DNA of 64,000 nt from NCBI GenBank assembly GCA_036346275.1, contig CM070717.1, positions 6,507,178 to 6,571,177 on the forward strand. The letters run 5' to 3'. Position numbers and translations under genes: made by a program. Position 1 is the stretch's first letter. Each line of letters begins with the position of its first letter. Positions 20,824-33,060 of this stretch are shown piece by piece. Source of the stretch: Otatea glauca. Its lineage: Eukaryota > Streptophyta > Magnoliopsida > Poales > Poaceae. The notes beneath the pieces are model-generated. The model was not told the DNA's origin. It worked only from the letters and a program-made list of their open reading frames with translations, and did not search any database.

Positions 20824-23800
20824 CTACCTCTTGTTAAATCCGCCTGGAGAGCTAAAAATTGGTGTTGCTGGTTCTTCTGCGCGATGTGTCCAGAAGGTGA
20901 AGAAGCGTTCTTGAGGATTAGCTACATTTGAAAAGCAGAGGACCACCATGAACAGATGTCTAAGCTGCTGTGCAGTAGCCCAAACAACCGCTTCATCAAA
21001 AAGTAGGAACCACTCCGTATCATCACCCACTAATCCGCGAGCTCAACAAGCTTCTTTAAAGGTAGGATAACACACCCCTTCAAAAGTTCTAAGATCTTCA
21101 TAACTCCGTGCACCACACACAATCATCAAAAGAATTCGAAGATAGAAAAGATCACCTGTGCTTGGATGGACGTTATATATGCGACCAATCTTTGAGGTAC
21201 GCCGCTTTCTTTCGACCCATTTTCTGTTATTATTATCCCATCTCCATTTGGTCGTAAATTGGCAATAGGAAAAGGATCTGGCTTGAACGAAATGCTGGTT
21301 AGCAACAAACCATTCTGTCAAAGTTGTTTTGTATGCTCTTGCATCAGTAACGATGTCTCCTAGATTTGAGGTTTCATGGTATATGACTTTGTTCATGCCA
21401 GGCATATGAACGGATAGGCGTTCAACAGAAGGCATCCGATCATGTACCTCAAAACTGAACAATCGCCAAACTGCTTCGCACGAAGACAGGTATCTGTGAA
21501 CCGAACAATGCAGTTGTTTCCATAAAGCGAAAAACAAGCAAGTAACAAAACGCTAACTAAAGAATAAACAAATAATAATACTTCGTAAATAATACCTGCA
21601 CTTAATATAATCAGCGATCTCATCTATACCAGAACCATGATCATTGGTGGATCCTTCCGGTGTTTGGTCGTTGGAATTAAAGGACATCTTTGCTCTATCT
21701 TGGCCTTTAGTCAGGTATTTGAACAAATACTTGACAAGATTCGTTTTGTTACACCATTCCACATTTATGTGTGCTTGATACTTTTTAAGAAGCAGCATAT
21801 TGTACGGTACAACCGATCTATTATCCAATTTAACACCCTTTTTCATTACGAAGCGACCATCGTTGCGCCGCTGATATACTGGGAACCCAGACTCATTGAT
21901 TATCGTTTCTGCATTGAAAGACTTTGGATATCGTTTGGAACAAACACCATCTTTCATACATGGGCAGTTCTTGTTAAGCTCTCCACATGGTCCGTGCATC
22001 ATAAATTCTTCGACAAGAGCATAACCAAGCGGATCATTAATCGGATCAGGTATCTCTGCACATATCAAATTGTCTATAAATGCAGGAGATGGATCTCTGG
22101 CGCGATCAACAAGCCATGTAAGGACGTGAACATGGGGAAGGCCTCTCTTCTGAAATTCAATAGTGTATAGTACTGTTTGGGAATAAGGAGATAACACATA
22201 GTAAACAAAGCAAAGAGCAAGCAATAGACTAAGAGAAAACAACATATGCATGACCTAGATAGGCAACTAACCTGCACGAATAGGGCCAAAAGTTTGACCA
22301 TTTTTTATATCAGAAATATATTCGTCGAGCTTCATGTGGAAAACGCATGTAATAATATCAGGACGGTCATAATATTTCTGACCAGGTTCATATTTCAACG
22401 CATCAGCAATTTCTGGCCATCTTGAATTACATGCGAAAGTGTGGAATAGATCAGGAGGGCCATATTCTCGACAAATAGCCATAGCATCTTGATAATTCAA
22501 AATATTATAACGAGGACCACCAGTGAAGCTCGAAGAAAGCAAAACTCTTACACCAATGTTCTTTCCTTCCGATGTGCCTTCACCAAGCGCATCGGAAATG
22601 CCTTGGTATGTCTCAGAACGCAGAACATCTTGATTGAAAAAATGAAACGAGAGACGATTTGCTTCAATACATGAATTACAGTTGACTTTTATTTGATCAG
22701 AAAGACGGCCACAACATGTATAAGGATTTGGTTCACCCTTTCGATAATGGCACTCATAACAATAATATTCAAGCATCGATACGTGATCCCTTGCAGAAGG
22801 TGGTATATCATCGATTTCCTTATATTTAATACCTAGATGAAAGCCTTTCTGACCATACGGAAATAATAATGGATAATGCAAAGACATCAAAGCGGGATTA
22901 AGAGGCGAAATTTGCTTGAGCTCAGTAGCACGAGTTTCGACGACCACATCAAATCTACTACTTTCTTCAGATATACCACCCACCAACAAAGCAGCTAATT
23001 CTGAGGCAGTTGGCAAAGAATATCGATCACCATGGCTATTAGACGAGCCAATAAGACAAATACTAACCTCGGATTACATTCGAGAGTAGCGATCTCGGGC
23101 CATCCCGAACTTTTTAACAAGCGGGTTGCAAAAATCAAGCATGGCAATCAAAGCTTCAACAATATCACGGGCTGGCTGATGATGTGCAGTGCTCTCTGCA
23201 GGAAACATAGATAATCTATTGGAAAGCTCGTTGGAGGTATCATATATGTACAGTTGAGCATACGTAGGCTTCTGGTTTGGTTCGGGAATCAATGAACCAA
23301 TACGATGGTGGACAACACCGTTGATGCGGAAAACATAAGGACCTCCACCAGTATTAACACTGCTATCAACGTCCACACCTAAAGAGGTGAATGCAAAAAG
23401 AGAGTTGTAGTGACGAATTAACTGCATAAATTCAGCCGATCGAGCCCCCTTGTTAAAACCAATGAGTTCTCGAAGCGGTGATGGGAACTCTCTATGCGTA
23501 GGCAAAGAAACTCTGCCACCTCGACAACACGTGTTATAAATAACTCGTCGTTGCCTGGAAGAGCTTCTAGCTGGGATCTTTCTGAAACGTAAAATAGCGC
23601 GCATTTGGCACACTCATAGTCCGGACCGCCATAGTACGATCGACCACTTTGTAGGTAGCTGCAGGACCGGAAGACGCAAGACACAGCGAAGACACACATA
23701 AAACACAAATATAGAGTAGATAAGGGTAAAGGTCGGCAAAACACAACTACAGAAGAGATGAGGGCAAAGGAAAAAACCAGCAGACAAACGAAGACACACA

Positions 23801-24063
23801 TAAAACACAAATATAGACCAGATAAGGGTAAAGGCCGGCAAAACACAACTACAGAAGAGATGAGGGCAAAGGAAAAACCCAGTAGACAAACCTTTTAAGT
23901 ATGAAATATATTCTTCATGGACCTGAAGGACAGGCAAAGCAGGCGGAATGGAAGTAAACACGCTGCTCGTTTGAACACCCCGACGCCGTAAATTGAATAA
24001 TTTTCTTCTTTTCCTATTCTCCGCTACATCGGTGGGAGTAACGAGTGGGTATGAACCATCTCC
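20824..24063 (-). pseudogene. Helitron Rep protein, helicase domain missing
   Basis: Minus-strand pieces in order: an N-terminal segment (24063-23890, VTPTDVAENRKRRKLF); a putative intron with a 102-bp repeat; a zinc-like YECAKC segment joined to ILRFRKIPA by a frameshift near 23605; the Helitron-like N domain (23016-22267, LNPALMSLHYPLLFPYGQKG); the HUH site in QKRGLPHVHVLTWL (about 22150-22110); and the two-tyrosine motif YLFKYLTKG near 21730. The protein continues through SKIGRIYNVHPSTGDLFYLR (about 21170) to FKEAC. There an in-frame TGA (about 21042-21044) replaces the residue before ARGLVGDDTEW, and the frame goes on to about 20880. No Walker A or later SF1 helicase motif follows. Rep nicks and joins DNA ends during rolling-circle transposition; this copy cannot make a full enzyme. 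Confidence 0.82.
23688..23891. repeat. 102-bp tandem duplication, probably in a Rep intron
   Basis: Copies at 23688-23789 and 23790-23891 begin GAAGACACACATAAAACAC and differ at about four bases. The translated minus frames across them give a repeated hydrophobic string that has no place in Rep, so the block is most likely intronic or inserted. Confidence 0.85.
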
Positions 24064-24206
24064 TGCATGACGATGAACGAAAAGAAAGGAAGCATAGAGT
24101 ATCAATATAATCAGGACGGGATAAACAATAAAGGCTAAAACATAGGTAGACAACCACGGCGACGCTTCCATGGAGGTAACGAATTGGTCTGTAGCACAGT
24201 AACTGC

Positions 24207-24491
24207 AGCAAGCAGGGAGAAAATTATTAGCTAGAGCAAACAATTTATGCACGACAATAACACTATACAGCAAGCTGAAATGGAACACGAAAGGAAAAGA
24301 GGAACAGGAGGGATCTGACTCGATATTGTGTGGAGTAAATTAAGCCTAACATATACGTTCCTCTTTCACAGATGCTACAGCGAACAAAGACCGAAACATC
24401 GAAAACAACAGGGACTTAAATCGATAAGATTTCCTGTGTTTTAAAGTGGATCTAAGTGTGGGAAATAACTCCATTGATAGGTTAATCTTTT
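24207..24491. repeat. Left copy of a 338-bp tandem duplication (part 1), cut by the copia element
   Basis: It aligns with 37619-37903, starting AGCAAGCAGGGAGAAAA and ending at TTAATCTTTT. The copy resumes at 37566 beyond the copia element. The two parts, 285 and 53 bp, add up to 338 bp, exactly the length of the uninterrupted copy 37619-37956. The duplication therefore came before the copia insertion. Confidence 0.92.
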
Positions 24492-24574
24492 TGAAAGACC
24501 ATGTGGAGGTCTATCCCTGATGGTGATGAGTAATTGACTGTGGTTTAGCCTGTTGTGCTTGAATTTGAGTTTGA

Positions 24575-25045
24575 TCCGAGTGGTCAGGTCTTTGGTTGGT
24601 CGGAGACCAGTTGTCTGACCCAGAGTGGTCAGGTCTTTGGTTGGTCGGAGACCAGTTGTCTGACCCAGAGTGGTCAGGTCTTTGGTTGGTCGGAGACGGT
24701 TGTCCGACCGAGTGGTCCGAGCTTTGGTGGTTGGAGACCAGTCATCCGACCCGAGTGGTTCGAGCCGTGGCTGGTTGGAAACGATCGTCCGACCCAGTGG
24801 TCGGGGGAGACCAGACCGAGTGGTCGGACGGAGAGTGGTCGGAGTGGTCGGAGACCGATGGTCGGACCCGAGTGGTGGGACGAAGACCGATGGTCGGACC
24901 TCGAGTGGTCGGGAAGAAGACCAGTGGTCAGACCCCGAGTGGTTAGGACGAAGACCAGTGGTCAGACCTCGAGTGGTCGGGATGGAGACCAGTGGTCAGG
25001 TCTGTGGTCGGGATGGAGACCAGTGGTCAGACCATGTGTGGTCAG
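24575..25045 (+). repeat. Array of GAGTGGTC...GACCAGTGGTC units in the 5' LTR
   Basis: The first units are a perfect 43-bp repeat (GGTCTTTGGTTGGTCGGAGA and onwards). Later ones are irregular, 30-45 bp, with the words GAGTGGTCGG and GACCAGTGGTCAGACC. The array leaves long open frames on the plus strand (24555-25136 and others) that encode only repeat peptides. Unit number and order differ from the matching array at 35000-35475 in the 3' LTR. Confidence 0.9.
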
Positions 25046-25677
25046 GGTTTTGCTGGCCAGTGAAGTGTATATCTTTCTGTTGAGATGGATATGTGTTGTT
25101 GGACATTGCTATGTGATGTGGTTTCCTTGTCTATGATGGTTGCGGGACTTTGGAGCTAGGTCATGGTGAGGCGAAGGGATCGGGACTAGGTGGAGAGCCG
25201 AGGTCCGGATGATCAGGGTGTCGCCAAAGATGACTGAGGCCAGGGAGTAGCTGCAAGCCAAGAAGACAAAGGAATGGATGAGATGCTAACTTGGAGCTGC
25301 TCTGATCGAGGAGGACCGTTGGATCGCGGTCAGGAAGAGAGAGTAGCGGGTCAAGTTGGTATGCTTTGAACAGCGTGCAAAACCCGTTGTGTTGTTGGGT
25401 TTCGGGTCAGCCCATGCATAGCTGTGTGAGTGGGTAAAATCTCAGCCCTTGATGGAGTGCTCTAGGGTTTAGAGGCTCATCCAAGGGTGGTAGGTGTTCC
25501 TAGCCTGCTACTAGACAGGAGAGGGTGTCTCCACAGGGACGTGGTGAGCGGTGAGGAAAGTCTCGTGAGTAGTTGAGAGTTGTTGAGAGTGACAGTGTAA
25601 GGATCAAATCCTGGCTCTTGGATGTTGGCTTAGGATTGAAGCAAGATATCCAAGGGTGGGAATTGATCCCAGGTCAC

Positions 25678-25685
25678 TATAAATA
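25678..25685 (+). promoter_or_regulatory. TATA box of the 5' LTR
   Basis: TATAAATA followed by GAGGGGTAGGG lies 1.2 kb into the LTR. The same box is kept at 36115-36122 in the 3' LTR. It is the likely start signal for the genomic RNA of the element. Confidence 0.6.
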
Positions 25686-26524
25686 GAGGGGTAGGGGCAG
25701 CCTTCCCTCTCTGAAGGTTCTGAGGTTTTTGCTGCTCATTTGAGTTTTGCCCACTTTGTTGTGAGGCTTTGTAAACCTCCCTTCCAGAAATGAAATGTTC
25801 TTCATCTATGTTCTTGTTTCATTTCTCTTACGTATTTACATTACGCACTTAAATTACATTATCTAAATTCGCATTTACTTACTTGCAATTTTCTTTACGT
25901 AATTTGGATTTGCCTCATCTCCTTCTACATGCTTCTGAGTCTTTGTTGAAATTCATGATTGATGAACTCTTCTCTAGATTCGGTGCTTTCAATCATCTAG
26001 GCAATCATTGCGTTCTTGTTGCAAGTTTGTAAATCTGTGTGTTCTTGAAGTGCGTAAGCGTGTGACTTGCGTTCTTTAGTCTGATTGGCTTACGGTTCTT
26101 GTTGCCAAGGATGAAAGATTCTTTGGATGAATCTTCTATAGATCATATCCCAATTATCTAGGCAATCTACAACCTCTTCTATTGGTTTTGCAAGAAACCA
26201 ATTTACGTGACTAGTTTTTGGATAGTGTTTCTATTTGTTTGAAGGGTTGTTTCTTCGTGTACTTACTTGCTGTGATTTGTGTAGAGTCATCCAAGGATAT
26301 TCGATCATCAACTCTCACCGACAAGTTAGGGTGAAGTCCGTGTTCGTGACTCTGTTTTTGGTGTTGCATTTGTTTAAGCGAAAAGGACGGAACCTTGGTA
26401 TCAATTCCTTCGATTGATGATTGAAATAGGTTCTGACATCCTTAGGGAGGTGCACACCAATTTTCCTGCTTTTGGATCACCGATCAAAAGTTACATCGAT
26501 TTCATTTTTAAGATCGTGCTGATT

Positions 26525-26990
26525 TTATTGTTCATCCGACTTCCGTCATCGTTCATCCGACCTCGTAGGTCGGGCGTCATCGCTCATTGGTCGGGGCACT
26601 ATCCATCCGAACTTTGTTCACCCGAGTATCGTTCATCCGACCTCTGTAGGTCGGGCGATCGTTCATCGGTCGGGAGTCTTGCTCATCCGAACACTATTCA
26701 CCCGAGTATCTTGTTCATCCGACCTCTGCAATGGAGTATCTTGCTTAACCGACCTCATGATCGAGAGTCTTGCTCATCCGGTCGAGTACCGTTCACCGAA
26801 CATCGCTCATCCGACCACTTCCGGCCGGGAGTTCTATTCATCCGACCACTTCGGTCGGGAGTATCGCTCATCCGACCATCGGTCGGGAGTATCGCTCATC
26901 CCGATACTAACGACCGATTCAAGATCTTGTTCATCCGGCGAGCTACTCGACCGGTCGCGCTTTTCTTGCTCACCCTATCTTAAGCGGTCT
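26525..26990 (+). repeat. Array of GTTCATCCGACC...GGTCGGGAGT units in the 5' LTR
   Basis: Units of about 30-45 bp repeat the words TTCATCCGACC and GGTCGGGAGTAT. The matching part of the 3' LTR (36955-37335) has the same words but different unit numbers. The words are inverse complements of parts of the first array (TGGTCGGA), so the two arrays could pair in RNA. Confidence 0.8.
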
Positions 26991-27130
26991 GAGCCTCTGC
27001 TTTGAAATTACGATCGATGGTTCATTCTTTCTTTCTCGGTCTTTTGGTGGATTGAATTCTAGGGGAGAATTTATTCGAAAATTTTATTTGGCTCCTATTC
27101 ACCCCCTCTAGTTGCCTTTTCGATCTTTCA

Positions 27131-27145
27131 ATTGGTATCGAGCCG
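27131..27145 (+). other. Primer-binding site, initiator-Met tRNA type
   Basis: ATTGGTATCGAGCCGG stands directly after the 5' LTR. It resembles the TGGTATCAGAGC site used by most plant copia elements, with one change. Confidence 0.75.
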
Positions 27146-27183
27146 GTTCTCGCTCTTTCTAGATCTTGACCGGTCTCAAGAGC

Positions 27184-29460
27184 CATGGCGATGGACAAGT
27201 ATTCCACCAAGCCTCCTATTTTCTCTGGAGTTGATTTTCCTTTTGGAAATCTCGGATGGAGTCGTACATCACTACCTGTGGCTTCCGATATGGCGGAAGG
27301 TGAAGCTCCGTATGAGGTTCTGCCGATGAGAACGTCACGGTGGCAATATGGTCGACGTTGAGGCAAATGCTAAGGCAAGGAACATCCTCATACAGGCCTT
27401 AGTCGCGATGAGTACGATAGGATTTCTCACCTTCGTTACGCTCATGAGATTTGGGTGACCCTTGATGCTTACCATGAGGGCACTACCCAAATCAAGGCGA
27501 TTCGACAGACCAATTCAAGCGTGAGTTCAACAAGTTTGAACAACACTGGTGAGAGTCTTGACGAGTGCTTTGGTCGGTTTACAAAGATTACGAGCGACCT
27601 CCGAGCGATCGGTTGCATATACTCGACTCGGACAATGCTCGGCATTTCTTGACCGCACTCGACCTTGGTGCAGGAGATGAAGGTGACCACCATCAAGGAC
27701 ACCACCGACTTATCGACTTTGACTCTTGACGGGCTTTATTCCCGCCTCAAGACTCATGAGATCGACGTCGCCTCGCGGAAGACGAAGTCTCGATCGATGG
27801 CTTTGGTCACCGATCCCATTGGATCCTCTCTTTCGATTCTTCATTGGTTTCTCTCTCTCGCCCTTTGTGAGCTAGCGATGACCAACTGGAAAAATTTCGA
27901 GAAAATGAGCTTGCTCTTCTTGCTCGCAAATTTTCATATGCATACAAGAGTGAGAGAGAGGAAGAGAGGTGGGATGATCACTGTTTGAGTGTGGTGGCCC
28001 CAACCACATTCGAGCAAACCATCCCAAGTGGAGAAGGGCAAAACGAACAAGGCGGTTCGGGCAAGAACGACTACACCGACAAGAACCGCAACAAGAAGGC
28101 CTCACTCGTGAGCCGCGAAGAAGAAGTACCGCAACTTTGCCAAGAACAAGAAGCTCTTTCACCGGTCCTCGCCAGCCTTTGGACGACATCGAGCTCTCGA
28201 CACGAGAATCGGAGCGATGCAAGCGAGGACGATCCGCAAGAGAAGGTGAAGGGCAACGATGACTTCTCGGCATGTGCTTCATGGCAGCGCCATTGAAGTA
28301 AGCGACTCATTTGTCAAATGACACGGATGAGGTACCCACCTACGACGAGTTAAATGTCGCTTCGTAAATTAGGCAAGTTTCATGCTAAGGCTAGGTCGAG
28401 GTGTTCTGAGTTAGAGAAGGAAGTAGGTACCTTGACTCGGGAGTTAGCTTCACTTAGATCTTCTCCCTCCCGAGTCACTGATGACTGTGTTCTCTGTGAT
28501 GCTGTTCTTGTGGAGTTGGAGAACCTAAGGACCATACATGATAGTGTGCTTGCTGAACTTGATGGTCTTAGGATGAAGAATGCTAGCACTAGTTCTATTG
28601 ATGATATTTCTGTAGAAGCTAGTTTTCTTAATGCTCACTCTACTCCCTCTTGTGCTAATTGCCCTAAATTGCTTTCTGAAATTGATGCCATGAGCGAACA
28701 CCTTAGAAAGCTTTCTGCTAGAAACAATGAACTTGAATCACATGCTTCTAAGGATCCAGTCAGCTCATGTGAGGGCTGTAAGCAATTAAAACTTGACAAT
28801 GAAACCCTGAATGTCAAGTGTGCTAAACTTGCTAAGGACTTACTAGATAAGTCACAAAAATATTGCTTGCGATGTACTGAGATTGTGGGGACTTGGATAA
28901 AATCCATGTCGAGCTTAGGAAGAAATTAGAAGACCAAGCCCATAGAATTAGAAATGCGTCTTGCGTTTCTTGTGAGGCCCTCAAGATTGAGGCAGCCGTC
29001 TTTGAGGAGAAAATGCACGTCTTTGAGAGAGCTCATCTTTTCGGTTCTTCTTCTTCTTCCCCGCTCTTCTTGTGCTTCTTTCTTCCGAGATTGCCAGATC
29101 TTATGAGCACTCTCGAGAAGTTTGTTGGAGGCAAGAAGAAGCTTAATCTCATTCTAGACCAATCTAAGATCGCAGATTTAATCGTGGTCTAGGATTTGAC
29201 TACGTGGAGCACGCTAGGCACATCCTCCTACCATTGTGCGTGCATCCAAGAGTGGTGAGATTGTGGTAGCTCGTGGTGAGCACCACTTGTGTTCAGTCTG
29301 TTTGGTGTGGTCCATGGGACTTGACCGGAAGGATGCTTCTCCTATTGCTTACGCCTCTAGCAAGGCGGTATACATGCACCTTCCGTAAGAAGGATGGTCA
29401 CCTAGTAGATTTTTGCTTTAGGCGTGCCAAGATCACTCGGCGTGATCGTGTTGTCGCTCT
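27184..29460 (+). pseudogene. Gag of the large copia element, frame-broken
   Basis: It starts at the ATG near 27185 with a frame reading KYSTKPPIFSGVDF, the typical copia gag start. UBN2-like sequence (TLDAYHEGTTQIKAIRQTN; SLDECFGRFTKI) follows in other frames to 27650. A Cys- and Leu-rich coiled-coil segment is open at 28354-28929 (LEKEVGTLTRELASL), with paired Cys at CVLC, CANC and CEGC, and continues at 28893-29192. A decayed zinc knuckle (KKDGHLVDFC) lies near 29380-29420; its second Cys is lost. At least four frame breaks separate the parts. Confidence 0.8.
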
Positions 29461-29919
29461 TAGGGTATTGAGGTCATCCCAGACTTTGAGTGCTCCTAAG
29501 ACACACACGCTTCTAGACAAAGTTAGAGAGTCGCTGTTTTTGGGGCGCCCGGGACTTGGTTTTCATCTTTGGTTCTTGAATTTTAGTCTTGGAGCTGTTC
29601 GTAGTCGGTCTTTCCGCCGTCCTCTTGATATTCCTCGTTCTTCCCATCGAGGTAGATATCGTGGCGTGAGGTGTTTTTCGGTAGGAGATTGAGCAGCCTT
29701 ATCGGGTGGTTCGGCTTTTGCACCACGGCAAGCCAACCCGCTTTTGACTCCTAGATCATCTACCGAGAGCGCTCGATCGTGTGATAGTTAAGCGGCAGAG
29801 AGACACTCGAGTCGACCGCTTCGTGGATCGGTACTGAGGCGTCATGTGGTTCAAGATTGGGTTCCCAAGTCTTCACTCTATCCCGATCTTGAGTCATCTT
29901 TTCTCTTATGTCTTGATCA

Positions 29920-31260
29920 GGTTGGTCGGATGGGGAAGGGAGATGTTTGGATTGTTGACTCCGGTTGTTCTCGCCATATGACCGGAGATTCTCGATGGTT
30001 CTCTTCCCTAGTCCGAGCCCCCGGTGATGAGTTAATCACTTTTGGGGATGCATCTTGAGTAGAGTCATTGCTAAAGGTACCATCTGCATTAACCAAAATT
30101 TCATTCTTAAAGATGTTGCCTTAGTAAGTAAGTCGCAATACAATCCGCTCTCTGTTTCTCGACTTATCGATGACTCTTTCGAGGTAAGCTTCAAGAGTAA
30201 TGTCTGCAGTAATCCTTGATTCATCGGGAGGGTTAGTTTATGGGATTTCTAGATTTGGGAGAGTCTTTCGTGCTGATTTTTCTGCTTCTTCTGGAGACTC
30301 TCTTCGATGTTTGATTGCTTCTGAGTCCCGTGATCTCTCCTTCTGGCATAGGAGACTTGGCCACATTGGTTTTGATCATTTGACCCGAGTTAGCAGCCAC
30401 GATCTCATTCGGGGTCTGCCTAAACTCAAGATGGTCAAAGACTTAGTTTGCTCTCCTTGCCGACATGGCAAGATGGTTCTCGCTTCTCATCCTCCGATCA
30501 CCGTAGTGATGGTGATGCACCGGACAGCTTTTACATATGGACACCGTTGGTCCGGCTAGAGTGCTTGATCAACAGGAGGGAAGTGGTATGTTCTTGTCAT
30601 CGTTGATGATTTTTCTAGATACTCTTGGGTATTCTTCATGGCCTCAAAGGATGAGACTTTTCTCACTTGTGGGTTTGGTCAAGAGGTTGTCTATTGAGCT
30701 CCCTGTGCATTACGAGCTATACGCAGTGATAATGGCACGGAGTTCAAGAATTCCTACTTTGAGAGCTTGTTGTGTGGAGTCTGGTTTAGAGCATCAGTTC
30801 TCTTCTCCCTACGCCCCTCAGCAGAATGGCGTAGTGGAAAGGAAGAACAGGACCCTGGTTGAGATGGCCAAGACGATGCTAGATGAGTATAGTACTCCTA
30901 GGAAGTTTTGGGCTGAGGCTATAGCTACTGCTTGCCATGTGTCTAATCGCGTGTTTTTGAGAGCACATTTGCATCGCACTTCTTATGAGTTGAGGTATGG
31001 GCGAAAGCCCAGTGTGTCCCATTTTCGCGTTTTCGGTTGCAAGTGTTTTATCTTGAAGTCTGGTAACCTAGATAAGTTTGAGTCTCGCTCTTCTGATGGT
31101 ATCTTTCTAGGTTACTCGTCTTCTTCTCGTAGCTATAGGGTCTGGAGTGTTGATGCGCATAGGATCATAGAGACCTGTGATGTGACCTTTGATGAGGCTA
31201 GCCCAGGAGCTAGACCTGATGTTTCAGGCTCTTCTTCTTCCTTCGAGACCATTTTTGTAG
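29920..31260 (+). pseudogene. Protease and integrase of the large copia element
   Basis: The protease site is WIVDSGCSRHMTG near 29950. The integrase zinc domain lies at 30340-30480 (FWHRRLGHIGF, then CSPCRHGK). The core begins with HMDTVGPARV near 30535, crosses frames, shows SDNGTEF near 30730 and YAPQQNGVVERKNRTLVEM near 30810-30870. The latter holds the catalytic Glu, so the D,D(35)E triad is still visible across frames. The C-terminal part (FRVFGCKCFIL, IFLGYSSSSRSYRV) runs to 31240. It would cleave gag-pol and insert cDNA; here it is inactive because of frameshifts and stops. Confidence 0.88.
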
Positions 31261-31559
31261 AGGATGAGGATAATGGAGATGATGGTGTTCCATCCGATCC
31301 AGTCCCCTCTACACCTGAGGTGCCTCCTGTTTCCATTTCTGCACCTCAGGGAGACCAGCCCTTGCCTTCCGACTCTCCTTCAGCGAGTGGCTCTGCTCCT
31401 ATCTCTTCTGTTCAAGAGGTAGAGGCCACTTCTGCTTCTGGTCCTCCCCGTCATATTCAGAGACGTCATCCTTCTGATCAAATGATCGGCGATTTGTTCG
31501 AGCGTGTCACACGCTCAAGAACGGGTCTGTCTTCTTTCTGTCTTCACTCTGCCTTCGTT

Positions 31560-33020
31560 GCCTCTTTTGAGCCAAAGGATGTTTCTCATGCATTATCCGA
31601 TGAGTCGTGGATTAATGCCATGCATGAGGAACTTGAGAACTTTGAGAGGAACAAAGTCCGCGGCTTGTATAGCGCCTATCCGGTCATAATTTCATTGGGA
31701 CCAAGTGGGTGTTCAAAACAAGCAGAGTGAGGATGGGGTTGTCATTCACAACAAGGCTAGACTAGTTGCAGGGGCTTTTCTCGGGTTGAGGGTCTTGACT
31801 TTGAGGAGACCTTTGCCCTCGTAGCTAGGCTAGAGGCTATTAGGATCCCGCTTGCATTTTCTCGCATCCCGGGGCTTCAAGCTCTATCAAATGGATGTCA
31901 AGAGTGCATTCCTCAATGGCTATATTGAGGAAGAGGTTTATGTCAAACAACCTCCGAGTTTGAGAACCCCAAGTTTCCGAGTCATGTTTTCAAGCTTTCC
32001 AAAGCTCAGATGGACTCAAACAGCCCCCAGAGCATGGTATGAGAGGCTTAAGTCTTATCTTCTCACCATGACTTTAAAATGGGCATAGTAGACAAAACTC
32101 GCTCATCAAACACCATGAGTCTCATTTTCTTCTTGTCCGCATTTATGTGGACGATATCATTTTGGTGGCTCCTCTCATTCTCTTGTCTCTCGGTTTTCGA
32201 TGTGATGAGTACTGAGTTTGAGATGAGTATGATGGGCGAGTTGAGCTACTTTCTTGGCTTCCAAATCAAGCGCACTCAGGAGGGTACTTTCTTGCATCAA
32301 GGCAAATATACCCGTGACCTCCGAGGCGCTCGACATGTCCGATGGGAAGCCGGTGATGACTCCTATGGCCACCACCGCTGTCCTCGAGCCCGATGAGGAT
32401 GGTGAGCCTCGCTTGATCAAAAGGAGTTTGAGCATGATCGGCTCCTCTTGTACCTCACCGCTTCGAGGCGGACATACATTTTCTTTGTGTGTGCGGCGCT
32501 CGATTTCAAGCTTCTCCTCGCGCCTCTCACCGCCAAAGCGGTCAAGCGCATCTTCAGTACCTTCGTGCCACCACCGATTATGGTATTTGGTACTCTTCTT
32601 CTTCTTGTCTATCTCTTAGAGCCTTTTCCGATGCCGACTTTTGTGTTTGTCAGAGGATAGATAGGAAGAGCACTTCGGCACTTGCCAATTCATTGGCACT
32701 TCTCTTGTTTCTTGGTCATCTAGGAAGCGATGCAGGGTTGCCTACCCACCGCCGAGGTGAGTATATTGTTGTGACCGATTCTTTGTAGTCAGTGCTCTGG
32801 ATGAGATCGACCTTGCAGGACTATGGGTTAGAAATAGAGAGTGTGCCACTCTTCCGTGACAACACTTCACTATTTGCATTGCTAAAAACCCGAAGGCAAC
32901 ATTCCGGACCAAACACATTGATATTAGATATCACTTCCTTAGAGACCATGTGGAGAAGGGTGATATCGTGCTTGATTCATAGATGGTGACCACCGCTAGC
33001 GATATCTTTACCAAGCCTTT
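31560..33020 (+). pseudogene. Reverse transcriptase and RNase H of the large copia element
   Basis: The region starts with SWINAMHEELENFERNKV near 31600. It continues as GFKLYQMDVKSAFLNGYIEEEVYV (31870-31950, with a catalytic Asp), the YVDD site near 32150 in a shifted frame, and GELSYFLGFQIKRTQEGTF near 32240-32300. A linker follows near 32340 (SDGKPVMTPMATT), then RNase H-like pieces (DADFCVCQRIDRKSTS near 32630-32680) and an end near 32960. At least six frame changes are needed to follow it. Confidence 0.87.
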
Positions 33021-33060
33021 GGATAGCTCCAGTTTGTTGCCTTGAGGAGTGAGCTTGGAG

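Larger units (their letters stand above)
24492..27130 (+). repeat. 5' LTR of the large copia element
   Basis: It is 2639 bp against 2644 bp for the 3' LTR. It holds two internal tandem-rich regions, one near 24575-25045 and one near 26525-26990. A TATAAATA box stands at 25678-25685. Confidence 0.92.

Noticed and set aside
23614..24288. Minus-strand ORF of 224 residues with hydrophobic repeats, resembling a membrane protein
   Set aside because: The hydrophobic repeats come from the 102-bp duplication, probably intronic; only the segment around 24060-23890 fits Rep.
24555..25136. Open frame of 193 residues in the 5' LTR (and 198 residues at 34980-35576)
   Set aside because: It is a translation of tandem GAGTGGTC units in an LTR. 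Three overlapping frames are open at once and there is no known domain.
26414..26983. Open frame of 189 residues
   Set aside because: It covers the second tandem array of the 5' LTR; the peptide is repeat-derived.
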